A DNA stretch of 64,000 nucleotides from an uncultured Halomonas sp. GTDB taxonomy: Bacteria; Pseudomonadota; Gammaproteobacteria; Pseudomonadales; Halomonadaceae. Shown here piece after piece: positions 25,463 to 32,809 of this stretch (position 1 is the first letter of the stretch; the number at the start of each line of letters is the position of its first letter). Under the pieces are notes generated by a model. That model saw nothing but the letters and a program-made list of their open reading frames with translations. It had not been told where the DNA came from and searched no databases. The stretch is from contig NZ_CANMTQ010000008.1 in NCBI RefSeq assembly GCF_947500835.1, positions 62,001 through 126,000 of the forward strand. Direction: 5' to 3'. The translations under genes and the position numbers were made by a program.

Positions 25463-27040
25463 TTAGCTCTCTTCCTGGCGACTACCGGATGGCCGACCCC
25501 CGGACTTCCAGGACCAGTCACGCAGACGCAGATCGAACAAGTCCTTGCGCCGATCCTTCAAGTTGGTGACCGAGCCCTCCGAGCGCACCAGCTTCAGACG
25601 TGTCAGATCCAGGTCGGAGAAGATTACCATCTCGGTATTCGGCGTGGATTCCGACATCACTGCATCATGAGGAAAGGCAAAATCCGACGGTGAGAACACT
25701 GAGGACTGAGCGTACTGGATGTCCAGGTTCTCGATCGAGGGCACGTTACCGACGCTGCCGCACAGCACCACATAGCACTCGTTCTCGATGGCCCGGGCCT
25801 GGGCACAATGGCGCACACGTAAGTAGCTGTTCTTGGTATCGGTCCAGAAAGGCACGAACAGAACGTCCATGTCCTGCTCCGCGAGCAGCCGGGGAAGCTC
25901 CGGAAACTCGACGTCATAGCAGATCAGGATGCCGACTCGTCCGGCATCGGTGTCGAAGACCTGCAGTTCATCGCCACCTTCCACAACCCAGTCACGACGC
26001 TCCTGAGGCGTAATGTGCAGCTTGGACTGCCGCTCTGTTCTGCCGTCGCGGTGACACAAATACGATACATTGTACAGGCGGCCATCTTCTCCCACTTCCA
26101 TCATCGAACCGGCGATGATGTTGATGTTGTAGGAGACCGCCATGCGTGAAATTTCAATCTTGAAGCGCTCGGTGAAGCCGGCAAGAAAATGGATTGCCTG
26201 TATTTGATCGGATTGATCGGTCAAGCCCATCAGCGGCGTATTGAACAGCTCGGGGAATACCACGAAATCACTTTGATAATCGGCGACTGCGTCGACGAAA
26301 TACTCGACCTGCTGTAATACCGATTCCACTGAGGCGAATTCGCGCATCTGCCACTGCACCGCACCAACCCGCACTTGGGTCTTGCGGTTCTCGAGTATTC
26401 GTTCCGCGGGTTCGTAAAGGATGTTGTTCCACTCGAGAAGCGTCGCATAGCCTTGGGATTTCTCGTCCTCCGGCAGATATTTGCGCAGCAGGCGCTTGAC
26501 CAGGAAATCGTTGGCCAGCTGGAACGACAAAATGGGATCGTGAATTTCCTTGCGCGCCACGGCGTCCAGGTAGGCGCTTGGGGACATCTCCTCGGCATGC
26601 AGGTGATAGTTAGGAATGCGCCCACCAGCAAGAATCGCGCGTAGATTCATTGACCGGCATAGTTCCTTACGCGCCTCGTAAAGGCGGCGCCCCAGGCGAT
26701 GGCCCCGATAGACCGGATCGATCAGCACATCGAGACCGTAGAGCGCATCGCCATCCGCCGCATTGAGAATGACCTCACGATGCCCGATCAAGTCGTCGTA
26801 CTTGTGTGGATTGGAAAAATCGTCGTAGTCGACGCGTGCCGTCAGCGCCACTCCAACGATCCGCTCATCATCCTCGATGAGGATTTGGCCATCCGGGAAC
26901 TCGCTGACCAGCTTGTCGATGGTAAGCTTGGACCAAGCACCGCCGATGTCGTCGTAGATGCTGTCCATAAGGGTCTTTAACTGTGGGTAATCCTCCGACT
27001 CTAGGTTGCGCAGATTGAGATGGAGATCTTCTAGGGACAT
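25463..27040 (-). CDS. GNAT acetyltransferase / carbon-nitrogen hydrolase fusion
   Basis: This 525-residue bifunctional protein has a GNAT domain at about residues 5-195, with the acetyl-CoA loop VYRGHRLGRRLYEAR at 110-124. A nitrilase-superfamily amidase at about 223-510 carries the triad Glu264 (VVFPELFNTP), Lys340 (SKLHITPQE) and Cys374 (ILICYDVEFPEL). The architecture is a known fusion, with unknown physiological substrate. One idea is coupled deamidation and acetylation of a small amide. All three catalytic residues are present, so it should be active. Confidence 0.88.
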   Translation of the reverse strand: MSLEDLHLNLRNLESEDYPQLKTLMDSIYDDIGGAWSKLTIDKLVSEFPDGQILIEDDERIVGVALTARVDYDDFSNPHKYDDLIGHREVILNAADGDALYGLDVLIDPVYRGHRLGRRLYEARKELCRSMNLRAILAGGRIPNYHLHAEEMSPSAYLDAVARKEIHDPILSFQLANDFLVKRLLRKYLPEDEKSQGYATLLEWNNILYEPAERILENRKTQVRVGAVQWQMREFASVESVLQQVEYFVDAVADYQSDFVVFPELFNTPLMGLTDQSDQIQAIHFLAGFTERFKIEISRMAVSYNINIIAGSMMEVGEDGRLYNVSYLCHRDGRTERQSKLHITPQERRDWVVEGGDELQVFDTDAGRVGILICYDVEFPELPRLLAEQDMDVLFVPFWTDTKNSYLRVRHCAQARAIENECYVVLCGSVGNVPSIENLDIQYAQSSVFSPSDFAFPHDAVMSESTPNTEMVIFSDLDLTRLKLVRSEGSVTNLKDRRKDLFDLRLRDWSWKSGGRPSGSRQEES

Positions 27041-27160
27041 GAGTGTCTGAAATCCTGGTCGAGAATTGATGTGCGGATGATAACACGGGGTGGTCTATCG
27101 ATAAGACAGTGACGCGCCGCAAACGCTCACAACCATGTCTCATTTAAAATAGACTTGAGC

Positions 27161-28357
27161 CTATTCGCCCACCCACTCCTTGGTCAGGGTGCGCGTGTTC
27201 GGGTCGTAACGGTAGACGGTAATACCGCCATCGTAGCGGTGGCCGGTGACCAGTACCTTGGCCTGGGGCGAGGTAGCGATGCTCAGGCTGCGTAGATAGG
27301 ACGCCGTCGAGGGGTAAGGGTCGTCGCCGAGGTCGAAATACTTCTGCGGCCAAGGGTTGCCCGCCTCGAACAGTGCAACCCAGTGGGAGCGGTAACCAAA
27401 GCGCAGGAACTCCTGGCTGTCGTTGATGAAGGCGAGGGCGACTGTGATGTCTGAATAATCTTCGGGAGCCGCTATTAATTGACTTTTATCCCACTTTTTT
27501 GGATCTCCTATGGGTAGATCTGTATTCCTTTTATACACACCTAATACACTAGCAGATAAGTCATAGCTTATTTCAAGGTTTTGGGTATTCCAATAAAGTG
27601 CAAGAGCATTTTCATCACCACTCACGATCCATTTGCCATCTAAGCTGATTTCTGCATCGGTTTTAAAGCTGTGGTCTGGTAATTGGGCGATGGGTTCAAG
27701 TGTGTTGATATCCCATAGTATAAGGCCCGCGTAATAGCTGAATAATTGATTGTCTAATATAGGTGGGTGTACCTTAATATCGAATGCTTCATCACCATCG
27801 GAGCCAGCGGAAAGCAAAAATCCCTTCTCTTCGGAAAGGCTTAGATGAAGTAATTTTCCTGAGCCTAGAAAGCTGGGGGAGCTGCCATCTTTCTTGATTG
27901 GTCTAATCTCGTTTCCGTAACCATGGAAAATGTTCCATTCGTTGTCGGAAGCAATGTAATGCTCCAAAGACGTATCCATGACATGGCCGTAGGTTGGGAA
28001 ATGTTCGAACTGCTTTAGCACGTCACCATCGACCGTCTGTACCCGTACTTGGTCATTCAAGTCCTGCCATAGGAAGGCATCACGGTCATGAATGAAATAA
28101 GCGCTATAGATGTTGGCATTAGTCGAAAGAATTTCACGGCTGCTTTGCTCTATATTCCATAGCACAAGATGCTTAGATTTATGGGTGCTGATGGCGTAGC
28201 GACCATCGCTGGAAACGCTCACGACCATTGCTTGTTTCAGTTCTCTACCGGGTTGTTGACTGCTAGAGACACAACCCACCAGCAGTAAACAAAACGCGGT
28301 TTTCAGCAGAGCCTTGATCAAGCCAAGTGTTCGGGCTTTATTATTAATACCGTCCAA
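27161..28357 (-). CDS. Beta-propeller lipoprotein, T6SS immunity candidate (copy 1, downstream)
   Basis: The 398-residue lipoprotein has a lipobox LLVGC at residues 25-29 and WD40/YVTN-like repeats such as DGRYAISTHKSKHLVLWN and DGKWIVSGDENALALYWN. It should be tethered in the periplasm facing a secreted lipase. The last 95 or so residues are nearly identical to copy 2, while the middle has diverged and is AT-rich. The start overlaps the preceding effector fragment by 14 bp, the same overlap as copy 2 has with the full effector. Immunity role is inferred from position and lipoprotein nature. Confidence 0.65.
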   Translation of the reverse strand: MDGINNKARTLGLIKALLKTAFCLLLVGCVSSSQQPGRELKQAMVVSVSSDGRYAISTHKSKHLVLWNIEQSSREILSTNANIYSAYFIHDRDAFLWQDLNDQVRVQTVDGDVLKQFEHFPTYGHVMDTSLEHYIASDNEWNIFHGYGNEIRPIKKDGSSPSFLGSGKLLHLSLSEEKGFLLSAGSDGDEAFDIKVHPPILDNQLFSYYAGLILWDINTLEPIAQLPDHSFKTDAEISLDGKWIVSGDENALALYWNTQNLEISYDLSASVLGVYKRNTDLPIGDPKKWDKSQLIAAPEDYSDITVALAFINDSQEFLRFGYRSHWVALFEAGNPWPQKYFDLGDDPYPSTASYLRSLSIATSPQAKVLVTGHRYDGGITVYRYDPNTRTLTKEWVGE

Positions 28358-28976
28358 AGCTAGAGTCCTTCTGTATTTTTTTCATGATGCCGTCCTGATA
28401 GCTCTTGGTGAAAATCTCTTCGGTGGGGTACTTCATCGCCGAGTGCTCGAACAACCAGGTCGTTTGGTTGACAAAATCGAATTGATCTGATCTAAGCTTG
28501 TCGCGAAAAAATTCTTCATCTTGTACTTTATCAAACCCCACCAACCCCAACGCCGGACGTACTTCCCCACCTCCCGGCTGCCAGTTGTGTTTCTGCCCCA
28601 GTTCGCGCAGGTGTTGGGCAAAGGTCAGTGCCATGGCTTCGCTGATGCGGGCGTGATGGGCCAGGGGCTTGAGCAGGTCGTAGTCCGGCAAGCGTGTGTC
28701 AGCGTGCAAGGGGCCGGGCGGTGTTGCGGCCAGAATGCGCCGGGCTTCGTCGACGATGGCCTGGGTCAAGGCCTCCCAGGCGCGATCGACACGATACCGG
28801 TCGCTGGCATCGTCCTGAGTACGCAACAGCAAGGCCGCCTCCCACTGGCCCGGGGCCAGCGCACGACCGCGATTGAAATAGTACTCGCGGAAGTAGCCCA
28901 GGCCGCCGGCAATGACCGGCGGAAAGGTCCACCATTTCTTGGTATAGGCACCCCCCAGCGTGCTAATGCGATCGCT
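27165..28976 (-). repeat. Tandem duplication unit of the T6SS island, copy 1
   Basis: This unit (lipoprotein plus effector C-terminus) repeats 28989-30830. Nearly identical end blocks are 27165-27450 with 28989-29274 (offset 1824) and 28524-28976 with 30378-30830 (offset 1854). The lipoprotein interiors differ far more than the ends. Confidence 0.85.
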
Positions 28977-28988
28977 GACGCCAGTCAC
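28344..28988 (-). CDS. Detached effector C-terminal fragment (orphan module)
   Basis: This 214-residue frame starts with GTG at 28986-28988, overlapping the TGA of the preceding lipoprotein. From TLGGAYTKKWWTFPP onward it matches residues 429-633 of the full effector at 30198. It lacks the transthyretin-like N-terminus and the GHSLG nucleophile, so it cannot be a lipase alone. The last 45 residues (DKVQDEEFFRDKLRSDQFD onward) are diverged, although EHSAMKYPTEEIF is kept. The intact frame suggests recent origin or selection, for example as a recombination donor for effector tails. Confidence 0.75.
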   Translation of the reverse strand: MTGVSDRISTLGGAYTKKWWTFPPVIAGGLGYFREYYFNRGRALAPGQWEAALLLRTQDDASDRYRVDRAWEALTQAIVDEARRILAATPPGPLHADTRLPDYDLLKPLAHHARISEAMALTFAQHLRELGQKHNWQPGGGEVRPALGLVGFDKVQDEEFFRDKLRSDQFDFVNQTTWLFEHSAMKYPTEEIFTKSYQDGIMKKIQKDSSFGRY

Positions 28989-30211
28989 TCACCTACCCAT
29001 TCCTTGGTCAGGGTGCGTGCGCTCGGGTCGTAACGGTAGACGGTAATACCGCCATCGTAGCGATGGCCGGTGACCAGCACTTTGGCCTGGGGCGAGGTAG
29101 CGATGCTCAGGCTACGTAGATAGGACGCCGTCGAGGGATAGGGATCGTCACCAAGGTCGAAATACTTCTGCGGCCAGGGGTTGCCGGTCTCGAATAGCGC
29201 GACCCAGTGGGAGCGGTAACCGAAGCGCAGAAATTCCTGGCTGTCGTTGATGAAGGCGAGGGCGACGGTGATGGTTGTCGCCAAACGGCGGTCTCCCCAG
29301 CGATCAGGCTTATCCGCCATCGGTTCAGGAATTAGTCCGCTATTATCAAACTTTCGTGGATCATCGAGATCGTATGGAGAGTCCTCAAGAAAAATTCCGC
29401 TGCCATACCCCGACATATGATGTTTTTTTTCGGGGTGATTAGTATTCCAATAAAGCCCTATAGTATTTTCATCGCCCGTAGCGACCCATTGGCCATCGGG
29501 GCTGAGGGCAGCATCGACCTTGACGTTGTTACCTGGCAGCTGTGCAACGGGTTTAAGTGTCTCGATATCCCAGAGAAAGACACCTCCATAATTGCCGAAC
29601 GATTGGCCTTCCACGATGGGAGGATGCTCTTCGAGATCGAAACGTTCGCGATTGTCATAGCCGGCGGTGGTGAATAAGCCGCGCTCCTCTGACAGGCTAA
29701 TGTGCAGTAACTTTCCTGCGCTCACGACGCCAGGAACATCCCCATCGCTGAGAATGGCCTGCATGGCGTCGCCGTGCCCATGGAAAAGATTCCACTCGTC
29801 ATCCGAAGCAATATAGTGCTTGAGTGATGTATCCATCACATGGCCATAAGTCGGAAAATGCTTGAACTCCTTGAGCACTTCACCATTGATCGTTTGTACC
29901 CGAACCTGGTTATCAAGATCCTGCCACAGAAAGGCGTCACGATTATGGACAAAGTAGGCGCTGTAGATATTGGCGTTAGTGGAGAGAACTTCGCGGCTAC
30001 GTTGTTCCAGATCCCAGAGCACCAAGTGTTTGGTTTTGTGCGTGCTGATCGCATAGCGACCACTGGTGGAAACACCCAATACCATTACGGGTCCCAGCGT
30101 CCCGCCAGGCTGAGAATTGGCCGTACTGCAAGCAGTCTGTATCAGGATGACGGTCAAAACGAACGCAATCCTGATAGCTAGCGACGCTTTTCTGTATTCA
30201 ATATTGGCCAA
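28985..30211 (-). CDS. Beta-propeller lipoprotein, T6SS immunity candidate (copy 2, next to full effector)
   Basis: The 408-residue lipoprotein has a lipobox IQTAC near residues 24-28, the DGRYAISTHKTKHLVLWD and DGQWVATGDENTIGLYWN repeats, and the conserved tail ending KEWVGE. Its start overlaps the effector end by 14 bp, as expected for an immunity gene co-translated with its toxin. It has an extra DKPDRWGDRRLAT segment before the conserved tail, absent from copy 1. It is the presumed cognate partner of the full-length effector. Confidence 0.7.
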   Translation of the reverse strand: MANIEYRKASLAIRIAFVLTVILIQTACSTANSQPGGTLGPVMVLGVSTSGRYAISTHKTKHLVLWDLEQRSREVLSTNANIYSAYFVHNRDAFLWQDLDNQVRVQTINGEVLKEFKHFPTYGHVMDTSLKHYIASDDEWNLFHGHGDAMQAILSDGDVPGVVSAGKLLHISLSEERGLFTTAGYDNRERFDLEEHPPIVEGQSFGNYGGVFLWDIETLKPVAQLPGNNVKVDAALSPDGQWVATGDENTIGLYWNTNHPEKKHHMSGYGSGIFLEDSPYDLDDPRKFDNSGLIPEPMADKPDRWGDRRLATTITVALAFINDSQEFLRFGYRSHWVALFETGNPWPQKYFDLGDDPYPSTASYLRSLSIATSPQAKVLVTGHRYDGGITVYRYDPSARTLTKEWVGE

Positions 30212-30830
30212 AGCCCGAGCCTCCTTTGATTCTATCCATGATGCCCAGCTTGTAACTCCTGATGAATATCTCCTCGGTGGGATACTTCATCGCCGAATGT
30301 TCGAGCAACCAGGTTGTTTGATTGACCTCATCAAATGTTTCTGATCTTAATCGGGGTTTGAAGAATTCTTCTTCTCTCAATGCGTCAAACCCCACCAATC
30401 CTAGCGCCGGACGTACCTCCCCACCTCCCGGCTGCCAGTTGTGTTCCTGCCCCAGTTCACGCAGGTGTTGGGCAAAGGTCAGTGCCATTGCCTCGCTGAT
30501 GCGGGCGTGATGGGCCAGGGGCTTGAGCAGGTCGTAGTCCGGCAAACGCGTATCGGCGTGCAAGGGACCGGGCGGTGTTGCAGCCAGAAGGCGCCGGGCT
30601 TCGTCGACGAGGGCCTGGGTCAAGGCCTCCCAGGCGCGATCGACGCGATACCGGTCGCTGGCATCGTCCTGGGTACGCAACAGCAAGGCCGCGTCCCATT
30701 GGCCCGGGGCCAGCGCACGACCGCGATTGAAATAGTACTCGCGGAAGTAGCCCAGGCCGCCGGCAATGATCGGCGGGAAGGTCCACCATTTCTTGGTATA
30801 GGCACCGCCCAACGTGCCGGTGCGATCGTC
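28989..30830 (-). repeat. Tandem duplication unit of the T6SS island, copy 2
   Basis: This unit matches copy 1 at 27165-28976 and includes the C-terminal third of the intact effector. Near-identity at both ends with divergence inside suggests tandem duplication followed by drift or replacement of the immunity core, with gene conversion at the ends. Confidence 0.85.
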
Positions 30831-32099
30831 ACTGGAATCCGTCGCGATATCGCGCAATCGCTGCACCCAGTCTCTAGGGTCGTACCACGCGCCAGGGGCC
30901 TCTTGCTCGGAGGGGCCGAGGATGCCATCTTCATGAGAGTGCAGTACCACGATGTTGCTCACCGCGCGATGGGCATAGGGGAAGGTGCCCATGCCCAGCG
31001 GATGCACTTCTCGGCCGGGACGGTGGGGATCAGGTTTGAACAGCTCGTCGCGCTGTCGCACCTTGCTGAAGGGCGTGTCCGGGGACAGGGCGTTGTCGGC
31101 CACCGCCGGCTGCCAAAGGAACAAATGGTCGATACGCTGTTGCACACCGCGCTCGCCGAGCAGGTTGAGGGCGGTCAATGCTACTCGAGCCCCGAGAGAG
31201 TGACCGATCAGATTGATCCTGATACCTGCGTCGAGCAGCTGCTTGAGCACGTTGACCAGCCGGCGGCCACTGTGTGTGGCAACGAATTCGGCCTCGGTGA
31301 AGGCGGTGGCGCCGGTATCCCCGGGCCAGGCGATGCCCACCACGCGACTGTAGGGGCGCCAGTCGCTCTCGTCCATTCCCGCCGCCCGGTTGAGCTGATA
31401 CTCCATGCTGGTCAGCCAGCCGCAGGCCCCGGTGCCGTTGAGCCCCTGTTCATCCCCGTCGATTGACTGGCGCTGACACAGCGTCGATATGGCCGCTGCG
31501 CCGCTAGGATGAAGCAGCGCCGTGCCCAACAGGGGCGGTGGGCGGGCGCTTGCGGCGTCCGCCGCCGCATCAAAGCGGGCCCAGTCGCCCCGGGGAACGT
31601 TATAGCCGTTCAGGAACAGGGTGGCATTGTTGCCGGCCAGACGCAGCTGTTCCAGCTGATCATCACTCAATCGATCCGGCGTCACCCCATCGGAGGGGGT
31701 GTGCAGGTCGATGAGCATCGGCGGCGGCAGATAGGTCGCGATCACGGTGGTCTCGTTCATCACCGCCAGGGCTTCCGGGGCGCTGAGCCCCGACGCCACC
31801 GGGTGTACCGGCACTCCGTTGAGGGCGACCAGGTGGCGCCCGGGGGCATCTCGCAACTGCCAGGCGAAGGGGCCGGCGATCACCCCGGGGTGATGGCTGT
31901 GGCCACGGTCGTCGGTCACGCCGGTATGGACATAGCGATGCGCATCGCGCAGTTCGATCTCGATCCCGGCGGGCAGGGGCCGCCCCAGGGTATCCTGGTG
32001 CTCGATAGTGACCAGGACCTTGGATACGCATTCGGCTCGGTAGACAGCGCCGCCGCCGTTCTGGCAGCTGGGCTGGAAGGGAAGAACGAGATCATTCAT
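30198..32099 (-). CDS. T6SS alpha/beta-hydrolase (lipase-like) effector
   Basis: The 633-residue protein starts with an Ig/transthyretin-like module (about 24-95: KVLVTIEHQDTLGRPLPAGI, then TGVTDDRGH). A hydrolase core follows, with an oxyanion-type FLNGYNV (162-168), the nucleophile elbow GHSLGAR (Ser301) and a probable acid in LHSHEDGILGP (Asp391). A C-terminal histidine in EHSAMKYPTEEIF may complete the triad. It overlaps the DUF4123 adaptor gene by 4 bp and the lipoprotein by 14 bp. Position after vgrG and DUF4123 marks it as VgrG cargo; phospholipid hydrolysis in the target periplasm is the likely activity. It is not closely recognisable as a defined Tle class. Confidence 0.75.
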   Translation of the reverse strand: MNDLVLPFQPSCQNGGGAVYRAECVSKVLVTIEHQDTLGRPLPAGIEIELRDAHRYVHTGVTDDRGHSHHPGVIAGPFAWQLRDAPGRHLVALNGVPVHPVASGLSAPEALAVMNETTVIATYLPPPMLIDLHTPSDGVTPDRLSDDQLEQLRLAGNNATLFLNGYNVPRGDWARFDAAADAASARPPPLLGTALLHPSGAAAISTLCQRQSIDGDEQGLNGTGACGWLTSMEYQLNRAAGMDESDWRPYSRVVGIAWPGDTGATAFTEAEFVATHSGRRLVNVLKQLLDAGIRINLIGHSLGARVALTALNLLGERGVQQRIDHLFLWQPAVADNALSPDTPFSKVRQRDELFKPDPHRPGREVHPLGMGTFPYAHRAVSNIVVLHSHEDGILGPSEQEAPGAWYDPRDWVQRLRDIATDSSDDRTGTLGGAYTKKWWTFPPIIAGGLGYFREYYFNRGRALAPGQWDAALLLRTQDDASDRYRVDRAWEALTQALVDEARRLLAATPPGPLHADTRLPDYDLLKPLAHHARISEAMALTFAQHLRELGQEHNWQPGGGEVRPALGLVGFDALREEEFFKPRLRSETFDEVNQTTWLLEHSAMKYPTEEIFIRSYKLGIMDRIKGGSGFGQY

Positions 32100-32809
32100 G
32101 AGGTTATTTCTTCTAGATGAGTAGAGGTAACACTGTTCCGAGCGTTCCGCGCTAGGCGATGACAGTGCTCGAGACAGGCTTGTTCATTGTTATGACTTTT
32201 TGTGCGTATTTCCCGATACCAGCCGATTATGTGCTCCACAGGAAGGGCGTAGTGCTCGGCCAGAGCTTGCAGCATCGTCTGACTGCGCCACTCATCGATA
32301 CCTTGTAGGTGATCCCGCGTAAGTCTGAAAGGAGCGCTGGCAGGTGTATAGCTATCGGCCTCCATACTGTCCTGTTGCAATGTCCAGGTTTGGCCCGATA
32401 CGACGCTGCGCATACGATCATTAGGACCCAGCAGCCGCCTGAGGTCATGAACATTGAGCGTGGATTCAAGTCCGGCATAAAGCCGTGGGTCAGCGTAGCG
32501 AAACAGGGCTAATGGTGTCTGTTCGCGTTCTACCAAAGTGAGCGTTTGCAGATGATCGACAACAGGCTCGAAGCGTTGCTGACCCTGTAGCTCGATTGCC
32601 AACCCCTGTTGAACCCACTCTTTATAGTGCCGATGAGCGACCGGTGAGCAGGGCTCGATGAGCAGTGGTCCGACGTTGGCCTGCTCGTGCTGATCAGTCT
32701 GCAGATAGAGCAGTTGATAACGAGGCGCGGGTTCGATTTCGAAAATTTGGCGCAATCCCTCTTTATGCAAAGAAAGATCGACCAAAAAGCGGCTTATCCA
32801 CATCGGCAT
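32096..32809 (-). CDS. DUF4123 adaptor/chaperone for VgrG effector loading (Tap type)
   Basis: The 237-residue soluble protein carries the DUF4123 hallmark LFRYADPRLY near residue 105, with an N-terminal YQLLYLQTD and PLLIEPCSP. DUF4123 proteins bind both an effector and the tip of VgrG. It overlaps the vgrG end by 16 bp and the effector start by 4 bp, so the three are translated in order. The C-terminal 70 residues are variable in this family and contact the cargo. Confidence 0.85.
   Translation of the reverse strand: MPMWISRFLVDLSLHKEGLRQIFEIEPAPRYQLLYLQTDQHEQANVGPLLIEPCSPVAHRHYKEWVQQGLAIELQGQQRFEPVVDHLQTLTLVEREQTPLALFRYADPRLYAGLESTLNVHDLRRLLGPNDRMRSVVSGQTWTLQQDSMEADSYTPASAPFRLTRDHLQGIDEWRSQTMLQALAEHYALPVEHIIGWYREIRTKSHNNEQACLEHCHRLARNARNSVTSTHLEEITS

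Noticed and set aside
28344..30840. Assembly artefact as the cause of the T6SS duplication
   Set aside because: The copies differ at many sites and the lipoprotein interiors are strongly diverged, which a collapsed or duplicated read set would not produce.
30441..31466. 341-residue plus-strand frame inside the effector gene
   Set aside because: Antisense to a gene with catalytic motifs, overlapped partners and a duplicated paralogue that supports the minus-strand reading.
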